A program made the translations under genes and the position numbers. Under the pieces are notes generated by a model. That model saw only the letters and a program-made list of their open reading frames with translations. It searched no databases and had not been told where the DNA came from. From Amoebophrya sp. A120 (lineage: Eukaryota > Sar > Dinophyceae > Syndiniales > Amoebophryaceae), in the NCBI GenBank assembly GCA_905178155.1, contig CAJINV010000019.1, positions 440,475 through 504,474 of the forward strand: a DNA stretch of 64,000 bases, read 5' to 3'. Shown one piece after another: positions 1-9,955 of this stretch. Numbering within the stretch: the stretch's first letter is position 1; every line of letters starts with the position of its first letter.

Positions 1-1509
1 GTCTCCCGCGTGATTACCGGCGTCCCTGAGTCCGCCCCACCCGCGGTTCGGTCTCGTTCATTGCGGAATTGCAACTGGCCCATCGACTGGTGTAAACTGG
101 CGCTCGAGGACGTTAGCTGACTGTAGATGCTGTGCATCAACGGGTCGCTCGTCAGCGACTTACCGAGGTGACTCGGGTACGATTTTTCGCACGTCTGCAC
201 CTGTTTCTTCAATTCGTCCGTGAATTGCCGGTAGTTCTGCTTCTGGCACTTTCGGGCGATATCGTTTTGCAGCTTGTCGAAAAATAAATGAAGCGGTGGG
301 GCGTTGAGCTTGTTTGCAGCCACTTGGTGCTGTTCCGATAGTGCCAGCTGTTCACCGTCCAGCCTCCTGAAATCCAGAATTATCGCGAGCACCTGCGTCT
401 GCATGGAGGTCAACGTGAAGAAATTCGCGTCGCGGTGTCTCGGACTGTTTCCGATGTCCGGGTGCAACGGGAAGATTTCGCAAATGAGTTTCGGTAGAAT
501 CTCGTGCTGGATGAACGCGAGCACGGCCTTCGGCGGTGCGTGATTATTCTGCATGTTGTTCCCGAACCCGGAGAGGCTCTGCCCAAATAATTGGTCCGCA
601 CCCCGTGCGGACCGGGGGGACGCTTGCTGGTAGCGCGGCGACTATCCTGATTAAAAACGTCGCCACACCAGAGTCCAGATGGGAAATCTGCTAGACAAAT
701 CAGCCAGCTTTGGTTGTTTGGCATGACAAGTCTGCCCTCGTGGTGTAATCCTGTTATGTTTAGCTAGTTCAGAAGCATCACAGATCTAGCACATCGTGCT
801 GATAGGAGCATGACAAATTCCAAAACACGAATAGAGCATGCTTCTCAGAGGGCTCCGCGTGAGAAACTTTTTTGGCATGCAGAATTGCATGACAACTATG
901 GGGTGGGGACGTCTTTACACGGGATAGCGATTGCGAGGGGTTCATCGACCCCCGTGGGGATTTGGTGCCCTCATTGTACAGGTTGTTCAACCCGTTGTTT
1001 TCCTTGCCCATTTGTTTGTTGAAATCGTGCTTGTACTTGGGGAACACCTGCACCATGAGAAACAGCGCAATCACGCGGATGTCAATGTGGTGCTGCGACT
1101 CCGGAATCAAATCGCTACTGCCGAAGTTGATGCTCTGTTGTTGCTCTTGCGTAGGAGAAGAGCAGGAGCTTGAACTGCCACCAGAACCAGAACCCAAAAG
1201 TCCCGCCTGTCCCGCAGCTCCGGAATTCTTGAAGCAGTTCAACGTCCCCAGGGTGGAAAACAGCACCCAGTAGCTCATGGCCACGTTCTGGGGGAATTTT
1301 TGGACCAGCTGCGCTACCTTCGGGGACTGGCAATACTCGTACCACTTTTCCTTGGAAATCCGGCCGGTTTTTTTCACGTCGGGGACGGAATTCACCATGT
1401 GCTCGACAAACGCAATCACTTTCTCCATATACTTGCTCGTGCCCCGCCACGACGGCTCACTGAAGTTGCACACGCCGTGCTCGATTATCTCCTGCCGCAC
1501 GTACAACAT
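1..1509 (-). CDS. Unknown protein, 3' end outside window, split by one introner
   Basis: Two exons are visible: about 927-1509 (start ATG at 1509, MLYVRQEIIEHG) and 1-642, still open at the window edge. Removing the insert at 643-926 with one imperfect direct-repeat copy joins NPSQS to PRYQQAS in frame, which supports both exons. The first exon has a compact, probably folded part (KYMEKVIAFVEHMVNSVPD, then KEKWYEYCQSPKVAQLVQKF) and a Gly/Ser/Gln-rich linker. The second exon is hydrophobic-helical (AVLAFIQHEILPKLICEIF) and then charged. I recognise no family. The gene leads the minus-strand cluster that also holds eL18 and uS7. Confidence 0.6.
643..926 (-). mobile_element. Introner, CCCCACC family
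   Basis: Plus-strand left end TATCCTGATTAAAAACG, right end inverted (GACGTCTTTACACGGGATA). Flanks GCGAC and GCGAT are a 4/5 direct repeat. It lies in the partial gene at 1-1509, and excision keeps the frame. Confidence 0.75.
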
Positions 1510-3606
1510 TTTGAAGTCCAGGACTTGAAAACTTGTTGAGATAAGTACACCAGCACTTCCGCGGTTTATTTCTATCTAACAATACTCTGGAGCGAAGGAC
1601 GAAACCCTGTATCAGGGGCGCAAGCAAAGCGAAATCCAAAGCAGAGTACCTCTTGCAACTGACGCTAGGACGACAAGTACGACTTCCAAGTAACTACATA
1701 TCCACAACGATGGGATGAAAGAACGATCATTTTTGACTTTTGAAAGCGTGCTAAACTTTATTGACGCATTTTTTCACTACCACGCGCTACTCTCTTGGAA
1801 ATAAGACGTGCGTGATATTGACAAAGTCGAACAGACACAGACCACCGCTGATTGGAAACGGTTAGACCCCCTTTTGTGGCCCCGGGCGGTGCGGCAAAGA
1901 CCCCGCTCGCTTTGTTCCTTTTTCGAGTGATAATTCTTTAGAGAGAGAGAGAGATAACCTACATAGTTGAACTAGGCAGGACAGTATACGACGAACATCA
2001 CACAGAAGAACGCTGGCCTTGCTCCCGTCCAACTGCTAGCGTGATGCCTCTCCGCCCACCTCGCAGCGCCTTCAGAAATGGCCCGGCTGACTACTCTCGG
2101 GTCGGATGCTGCTCGCGGATGCTGCTTGATGTGATCCTGTTGCCCTAGCCGAGGTTCTGCTTTCAGGTCGTACAGGCCTGGTAGAGGGCGACGAACTAGA
2201 CCGAAGACTAGAACGCCCCCCCGCTACCGCGAGGTTTTTAGTAGTCAGATTGCGTCAAGGCCGGCCGGAAGACACTGGGATAGTTTACCTGTGGCCTTGT
2301 AGCCCGAGTCTGATTCAAACCGTTCTACGCGCTGATGTCATCCTCCATGTCCGTGAAGAGTAAGGCGGCATGTTAAGGGGGAATTGAGATGACGGGGAAC
2401 TTAAAAAAAAAATAAAAGGCAATCGAAAGCAAACTAGTTCCCCGGCTCGACATGCGGCGACGCTGCTCTTCCACGCAGCGCCCCGGCGAGCAGTTGACGG
2501 GGCACTCACTCACTGGACAGGCCGTCTCCCGCTCAGCGGCGTGGCGCGGCTGTTCTACCAGGAAAGCACTACAGATAGCTTTGCCGCTACTATTTCTATA
2601 TTTTTCTTTCTATTATAGCTATTATTATTTAAGCTACTGCAGCGACGGACCTCGGCGGCGCATCCATCCGGTGAGCGAGTCAGGGCAGTTTGTGCTGGAC
2701 GCATATTGTTTGTGTTTTTTGACCGCCGTGTGTGTGTGTGTTTCTTCGTCAACGTCCTTATGTGTGCACCCATGTGAGACTAGCGCTACCGGGGGGCTCT
2801 TCCTGTCCCCCCGGGTCCTAATGTGTTTTGATTTGGAAAGGGGTAGTATCCGTTCTCAAACAAACGCAGGATCACACGCAGGATCACACGTACTGAGACG
2901 TACTTAAGATTGTCAATAAAATAAAAATTACGAGGACTTCTAAAGTTCTTCTGGTTCTTGCTTAGTCTTGGCTAACACACAACAAATTCAAGGATGCAAC
3001 ATATTTTCACTTTGTTCGTTTGTTTCCTGCTCTATGTGTTGATCGCGCGAAAGGTCCATACATTGCAACTCGATTTCGCCTAGAAATGCGAGAATCAAAT
3101 AAAAGTGGTTGCGATTGGTCTCGTGTGGATTATCTTTCTTGTGGTCCAGCTTCACGAGGTAGTCGACCCCACAATAGATTTCTATGGATCACATGATCCG
3201 GGAGTCACGACGACCTACAGATCTCCTGGTCTCGGAACATCGCCACGATTCATTAGTCATCGCCGAGTGATAATTCTTTAGATTCTTGAATTCTGAGTAG
3301 TTTTCCTCTTCATGATTCGGTGTTTCCTTCCCAACATATTTTCCATAGAGCCTTCTCAAAACGTCGATCCGGCTTGTTGCATCCAAATTCTATTCATCGT
3401 CTTCTTCACAGATTCTCTTCGCAGTAGACCTGCTCACGACGACGACTTCTAAAATTCAGATGATTACTCGTGTATGCTGGAATCGAGAAACACAACTTCC
3501 AAGTACAGATCTTCCAACAGGGTTGTACCACAGCCTCTTCCAGATGCTGTGGAAAACGAAAAGCAGCTCATGTTGTGGAGAAATGAGAGTATCATCCCAG
3601 CACCAC
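1510..3606. other. Intergenic, no gene seen
   Basis: No coding exon could be supported. It holds a short GA microsatellite near 1938-1952 and a shared 19-mer, CGAGTGATAATTCTTTAGA, near 1925 and again near 3264. A pyrimidine/purine-skewed stretch around 2400-2640 precedes nothing recognisable. The part near 3600 is the 3' flank of the eL18 gene. Confidence 0.5.
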
Positions 3607-4498
3607 TTACACCTTGAAGCCACGGGACTTTCGGCGGCCGCGGGCCTGCTCGAACTTGCGTCCCTTGCGCTTGAGGTTGGTGGCCTTGCGGACGTACGGG
3701 CGGGTAGTGGAGTTCGGGACACCCGGAGCCTTTCCGAAGTACCGGTTCACGACGCGAGCCTTCACGGCGCCACGGAGGAGCACGCAGCCCTTGCCTGTTA
3801 TAATTGTAGAGGTAGGATAAGAGTTTGTCATGTGAAACAAGAATCATCGTCTGCTCATCAAACTATAGAAATCTGAAACTCTAAATTTTTCATGCTCGTC
3901 TACACAACAGGCAAACCGCGAGTGTAAAAATGCAAAAAACCACAAACAGCAAATACCGAGCGGGGTTGTCATGGCGAGCTGGTCAAAGGTCATGCACTGT
4001 CCGCCGGCCTTCTCGATGCGCTTGCGGGCGACTTCGGAGAAGCGCAGGGCGCACACCTTCAGGTTTTCCGGGGCATCCAGGAGGCGGACGTCGTTGGTGA
4101 TAGTTCCGACGACGACGGCGATCTTGTCTTCCTTACCCTGTTTTTTAAATTTGAGAGTGGATAATTTAGATTTTTAAACAGAGATAATGCCATGGGTTTC
4201 TAGGCAAAATCAAAACTTGCGAAACATCTATCACAATCTTGAGGCAAAACGAACTCGATGAGCAAAAAATCCAAGCACATACCTTCATGTGGTCGGCGAG
4301 CTTGGAGATGCTCATTGGGGCCTTCTGGACGCGGGTCATGCAGAGACGGTTGGCAATGACCTTGTTGAAGTTGGATTCCGTGCGGCGGGCCAGAAACTTG
4401 TAGGTCTTGACCAAGAGCTTCAGGTACGGGTTGTCGCCCTTCACCTCCGTGCGCTTGTTCACGGTCTTGCGACCGCCGGCCTTGATGTCGATACCCAT
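3607..4498 (-). CDS. RPL18: 60S ribosomal protein L18 (eL18)
   Basis: Structural protein of the cytosolic large ribosomal subunit. Three exons, 4283-4498, 3957-4137 and 3607-3794, are joined by two GT-AG introns. The start [11 protein letters not shown] and the stretch [20 protein letters not shown] match the family N-terminus. The middle exon carries [20 protein letters not shown] and FDQLAM. The last carries [18 protein letters not shown] and ends [17 protein letters not shown], the typical eL18 C-terminus. Total length is close to that of other eukaryotes. Both introns are canonical and short, unlike the inserts in neighbouring genes, so this highly expressed gene seems free of introners. 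uS7 lies 0.8 kb upstream on the same strand. Confidence 0.97.
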
Positions 4499-5300
4499 TT
4501 TCCGAAAAGAATGGGAGAAACTACTACTCAGAAGAATCTAGAACTTAGAACTCTTCTAGGGTCCCTGTGGTGGAAAGAGAGGTGTAGAAAGATTGGTTTT
4601 GTAGTTTAGGATTTAGATTTGAAGAAGAGTATCACTACCCGTGTTTGCCGTAATATCTAAAGTTAGAGCTACGATTTCACGTTGGACTTCCAACTTCTAA
4701 ATTCGGAAAGAAGGAACGGTTTACGTTCGCGTCCAGATTTGCATTGGATCTTTAGATCGTTTTGACAGTGAACCAGGATCGCAATCTGCTGTTGCGGATT
4801 TAGATCGTGTGATCGGATTTTAGCAACCTTGCCAAAGATTGTTCCATTGAGCTCGACACGAGGATTTCGATCTCGCGATAAACTGCTGACCAACCGATAG
4901 ATCAAGATCTTTAGATCGCACTGCATAGTTTCACGAGAGTTTTTGCTCGATCAGTGTTGTATCTGCAGAAAGAACCGACTCTCCTTATTCGGAAGAGAGA
5001 AACACGCACCTCCCCCTGTACGTACCGTCGCTTCGCAATCTGCACAGCTGCCGACAGCGCAGTCTCGCGCACAACCAGTAGCGCGCTTCGTTCGTATAGT
5101 GAATCAGACTTGTAGAGCTACCAAACAAGGTTCACTTCCTCACCATCATCATTACATTGTTCCCGCTTGCCAGATTTTCACGAAGAAGGTTGTCCTCGTT
5201 CCTAAAACTAGACAAGCAACGTGTGTTCGTTGTAGATGGAAGTAGTAGTTGTGTAAAAAAGACCAAGTGTTTCGAAAAACCACACACAGATTCTCCCCTC
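4499..5300. promoter_or_regulatory. Spacer between two ribosomal protein genes with repeated TTTAGAT words
   Basis: No coding sequence. The words TTTAGATC, TTTAGATT or their complement recur (about 4610, 4748, 4798, 4908), often next to GATCG; the same word recurs upstream of uS7 near 6535. They could be shared regulatory or processing signals; only the repetition is seen. Confidence 0.3.
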
Positions 5301-6384
5301 TTAACGGTTGGCCTTGGCAACACGTTCGATCTCGTCCTTCTTCTTGATGGCGTAGCTGTTGGAGGATTCCTTGGCGCAGTTGACCAACTCGTCCGCCAAG
5401 CACTCGGCAATCGACTTGATGTTACGGAAGGCGGACAGGCGGGCTCCCGTGGTGATCAGGTGGATGGCCTCATTGACACGGCGGATCGGGGACACATCGA
5501 CGGCCTGGCGACGGACGGTACCAGAGGAACCGACCTTACAGGAGTCCTCACGCGGACCACCGTTCTTCACGGCATCGATCAAGACCTGGATGGGATTTTT
5601 AAAAGGGGATGTGGCCTTTAAATTGATTCAAAGGCGAAGTTCTCATGGACCAGACCTACAGTCTGGCAAACGCTCTCCTCAGGAACTCCTGCGGAAGATG
5701 CATGCGATGAAGGAAAACACAAACTCCTAAATCCTATACTCTCATTTCGTGCCAGCACACCTCTCAAAAGATGGCACGACTCAAACGTGGAGATACAAAT
5801 TTTTTCAAAGAAAAACTACACAGAATCATCACTCTGTAGCGAGACAGAAATTCACCAAGTTTATTCACCAGACCTAATCATCACTAAACTCCGCCCATAA
5901 TAAATACCTGGATCGGGTTCATTTCCGGGTTCAACAGGTGGATGATCTCCAGAGCCTGCTTGACGATGCGGACCGCCTTCAGCTTCTTTCCGTTGTTGCG
6001 TCCGTGCATCATCAGGGAGCAGGCCATGCGCTCGACGATCGGGCACAGAGCCTTGCGGAACCGCTTGGTCTGGTAGCGACCGGCCGTGTGCGGCACGTAG
6101 ATTCCGGAAGAGCTGGAGAAGCGGCCGGAAGAAGTCTTGATGTAATCCACGAGGGAAATCTCGGAGCCTGGAGTGATTTTTAGAAGGAGAAATTTAGAAA
6201 AAAATTTTGTCATGTCTTTGTCATGCGGAGTCGCGCATACGAAAACCTGTCTGTCATGCGAGACAACATCACGAATTGTAAACATCGTTTTAAACAAAAT
6301 TTCAGTACACATCAGGTCGGTGAACTCCCACTTTCCGAAGAGCTTGGGCTCCACGGCATTCTCGAAGGCAGCCTTGTTTTCCAT
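5301..6384 (-). CDS. RPS5: 40S ribosomal protein S5 (uS7)
   Basis: Small-subunit protein that binds the 3' major domain of 18S rRNA. Three exons, 6309-6384, 5908-6167 and 5301-5585, with GT-AG introns. Exon 1 gives [20 protein letters not shown]. Exon 2 gives [20 protein letters not shown] then [10 protein letters not shown], both hallmarks. Exon 3 gives [30 protein letters not shown] and ends [20 protein letters not shown], almost identical to animal RPS5. It is in the same orientation as eL18 and, like it, has no introner. Confidence 0.98.
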
Positions 6385-7673
6385 TTTCTGTTGCGAAAGT
6401 CGATAGCTCTACAAGTTGTCTTTTTCACAACTTACACGTTTCCCTGTGGGTGAGTGAAAAATGATGGTAAAATATCATCGTAAAGCGAAGTCATATGTTT
6501 TTCCAAGTTAGTGCGAAAAGTTAAGAACCCGCGAATTTAGATTCTTCTTACTTTTTAGGTTTCCTTTCTCAAGATGTATTGCCACGGACTACAGAGATCC
6601 TCTTTCTCACGGTGTGAGCAGGTTTTTACATTTTAAGGATCGTTCTTTCTACAACTCACGGGACAACTTGATCGCGGATAAATTTGGAGCGCAATATTGA
6701 TCGTCTAGTGATTTTGCGATCTGTTGACAGTGCTCCTTGTGATCAAACAGGTGGATCCAAAGTTCCCTCTGAGATCTAAATCTTTTCTCATCTTCGCGCA
6801 TATGATCTTGATCACCAGCCACTCAATCGAAGCCATGCTAAGCAGCACGGGAATGAATTCTGTAGGATTTTTGCGTAGCACTACACCGCACTTCGGCTTC
6901 TTTTGCGTCGAAATCAAAGATGATAGTTACGATCACATGCACTGAATACCTGGGGTCCCGCGAACAGTACTCACAAATTGTAAACGAAACAGCACGCGCG
7001 TCCTTGCTCCAGCGCACTTTTCATCTGATCTTCATCTCCGTAGGGACAATTGCGTGACGCTGAAGGCGCCAGCGCCAATATATCGCATCTCGGAAAAATC
7101 TAAATTTGAGATCCTGAGAAGAGTTCAACAGATGAAATGGTCACTCGGGTTGTCTTTGGAAACACAGAGATAGCGCTGTGGCGAACCGACTACACCTCTT
7201 CATGGAAACGATCGAACCGTTACTACAGCTTCAAATCCTATGCGTGGAAAGAGCAGAAACCCGCTGCTCGCTCGGGAAAACAAAACATCACCACTCGAGC
7301 AAAATAAAGCGATTGAAAAGCTCAATCCAATCCGGGGCAAATTTTGCAGACCCCCTCGCACATCCGGCCGAGGTATTTCAGCCGCCAATCCGGCACCAGC
7401 TGCGCCTGCTGATCCCCACCCATCGCTTTCGGCTTCGCAACCCCGGGTCGCTGATCCCGATCCTGAAAAACTTGGTCAATCTTTGCGTCAAGCTCCGAAT
7501 CTACTTGAGCGGCCGCGTCCTGAGAGTGATAGTTTTCAGATGTTGGCTCTTTTGCATTTTTTCATGCAAGGCGACAAGAAAAATGAGAATCTAAATTTGC
7601 ACACAAATTAAAATCGATCATAGCACCATGTCGAATCTGATACGGAGAAAAAGAACGCCAACCCGAAGTAGCC
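6385..7673. other. Intergenic, no gene seen
   Basis: Upstream of uS7 and downstream of the next minus-strand gene. Several open frames occur on both strands but none shows family similarity or a plausible exon structure. It is rich in TTTAGAT and GATC words near 6530-6760. Confidence 0.45.
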
Positions 7674-8900
7674 CTAAACCAAACTAAACAATACCCCGCT
7701 GATTTCATCACGCACATGTCCTCCCGCCCCGCCATCCGCATTCAAACCCGTGCCCGACGCAATCCTCTTGCCGCGACTGCGTTTCCCCACGAGCTGTGGC
7801 GATCCGATGGGTTTCCCGTCGTCATCATAGGCCTCGCCAACCAAATCTGGTAACACCGTGTGCACCAACTCGTGCCGAACCAGTTCCGACTGGTTCTGGT
7901 ACTCACTCCGCGCGTCCCGGTCGGGGAAAAGTTGCGATATTTCCACCTCCAGTAACGGGTCCTTCCCGCTCGGCGCCGACGAAGTTGGCGTGGGCATGGA
8001 GCCCCGGATGTTTTGGCTCCGATTCAGCTGCGCGATCCGCTCCGGGTTCTTCGCCACGCGCTTCCCGCGGGACCGGCCCTTGATCTGCAGGCCAGAGACG
8101 TCGAGGAGTTTGCCCGTTTCATCATAAGCTTTCCCGATCAAATCCCGCCCCAGCACCTTGACCGCAATCTCTTTCTGCTTGATCCGCTTTTGCTGCGGAT
8201 TGTTGATCATGCTGTTGTTGTTGCCTAGAGTGGTCGGGGGCTGGTGTCTCATCATGTTGTGAGTAGGACTCCTGGTGCTGCCTTGCTGCGCTGTGGAGGA
8301 TGACATGGGTGTCGACAGTGGCGTGTTCGGCTGCGAGCTGTCCGGTGTGAGCAGCTTATTCTCCCCGATCGCTTGGATATTGCGAATTTGCAGTTTTTGA
8401 ACCACTCCTGGGGAAGCAGTTGGTGGAGATGAACCAACTTTGACGGTGGGCACGGTTAGACTCGGCGGAACCAGCGCTTTATTCACAGGCGCTGGATAAT
8501 TACTACTCGTACTACCCGCAGTAATTACAGTAGCACTGCCAAGCGCCGGCACGGACGCCGTGCCGCTAGTACTACTTTGCTGCCCTAAATAAATCGTGCG
8601 CAAGGATGGGAGTCCGAATGGCTGCTGCAATTGCCCCACGCCGAGCGTGTTTGTCGGCGCGCCATTTAACGCTGAAGGTGTTGCGCTATTGCATTTGTTC
8701 GTTCCCATTCCGGGCTGTTGCGGGGTTCGGATACCACTTAACACGATCGGGCGGATCCCGAGCTGCTGCTGTTGTTGCACTTCCTGCTTGGCCCGCGCCT
8801 GCAGACTCGGGGTGGTGTAGGGGTAGAGTTCCTGGGAGCCGTTGCCCGAGGTGTTGCCGGCATTTGAGGGTGGGGGGGAAGAGGACGGAGTAGACGACAT
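7674..8900 (-). CDS. Unknown 408-residue protein with a duplicated GKAYD...RSRGKR module
   Basis: Single uninterrupted reading frame, start ATG at 8900. Residues 1-230 are low-complexity Ser/Thr/Pro/Gln (including a five-Gln run), likely disordered. The C-terminal half holds two copies of one module: DLIGKAYDETGKLLDVSG then KGRSRGKRVA, and DLVGEAYDDDGKPIGSP then GKRSRGKRIA, about 85 residues apart. The basic RSRGKR end of each copy could bind nucleic acid or act as a nuclear signal (inference). I know no family with this repeat. It shares orientation with uS7 and the next gene. Confidence 0.75.
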   Translation of the reverse strand: MSSTPSSSPPPSNAGNTSGNGSQELYPYTTPSLQARAKQEVQQQQQLGIRPIVLSGIRTPQQPGMGTNKCNSATPSALNGAPTNTLGVGQLQQPFGLPSLRTIYLGQQSSTSGTASVPALGSATVITAGSTSSNYPAPVNKALVPPSLTVPTVKVGSSPPTASPGVVQKLQIRNIQAIGENKLLTPDSSQPNTPLSTPMSSSTAQQGSTRSPTHNMMRHQPPTTLGNNNSMINNPQQKRIKQKEIAVKVLGRDLIGKAYDETGKLLDVSGLQIKGRSRGKRVAKNPERIAQLNRSQNIRGSMPTPTSSAPSGKDPLLEVEISQLFPDRDARSEYQNQSELVRHELVHTVLPDLVGEAYDDDGKPIGSPQLVGKRSRGKRIASGTGLNADGGAGGHVRDEISGVLFSLV

Positions 8901-9955
8901 CTTCTATTTCAGGTGCTCCACGTGAGTTTATTTGAGGGGGTATCGAAAAGGAATGTTCAACAAATTTGTGTGACTACGCGAATGAAGACGAGTACTACGG
9001 CGTAACAAGCACCAGAATGACGGTAGAAAATGTTTGTCGCGAGGCTCGCTACAGTGGAGACTGCTACCACAGCAACTGTGACAAAACTACAACTACACCG
9101 ATATTTGCTCGTCTTGGAGGGACAGTGGTAAAAATGGGTTCCTGGTTGATGAAGGCAAAATTTTGGTCATGGCTTCGCTACATGATGCTTCTTTTCTCAC
9201 GAGAAAAACCGACAAACCAATCCTTATCCTGTACGATCGTAGAAGACCGATGCCAGAGTAGAGAACTGAACGAGGACGTAGTGCACGTGCTGCGCACAAA
9301 TACCTTGCCTCTAATGGACGATTTGATTCTTCAATACCGAAACACGCTGCGAGCTGCGATTGTCCGAAGGAGCTGAGGAAGTCACGCACGACTAATGTGA
9401 ACCTTCCGCCTTGGCGAGTCAGTTCAGAACGCGAGCCTGGGTCTACGTGCTGCCTTTGTGCCAGCCTCGACACTACAAGCGTCTGTACGAAGACAACCGA
9501 CGAAGGCTGTCACGCTTGACTCACACAACCGAAGTCTGGGTAACGTCTCCTCACTGCCGCGCGTGCCAGCTGTGCAACCGATGGATAAGGCGCTTCTTTT
9601 CTTCAGAACAGGTTCGTTTGTTGTATTTTGCGGAGCGAGGTTTTCCCCCTTTTGCTGCTTCGCGCCCACCCTAGCCGAGCTAATGATTATTTCACAATTT
9701 CTAATGTACCCAAAATCTTCGACCTGAGCAATGCGATATGCATATGGTGAAGTAATGTACCAAAATTTCTACGAATAGGCATGGCGCTCTACTTAAAAAG
9801 GCGAATCGCATGCACGGAGACGGAGAAGCAAAAGTTGAAGTATAGAAAAAGCTTTCCCGCAAAGCATACAAAGCTGCACAGAAGTAGAGCCTGCTTTAAA
9901 CCACACGGTCACGAACCGTAGTTCCACCTACGAATGAACCTCCGTCCCTCTGCGT
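8901..9955. other. Intergenic, no gene seen
   Basis: Spacer between two minus-strand genes. Short open frames run on both strands, without matches or splice logic that I could support. Confidence 0.45.
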
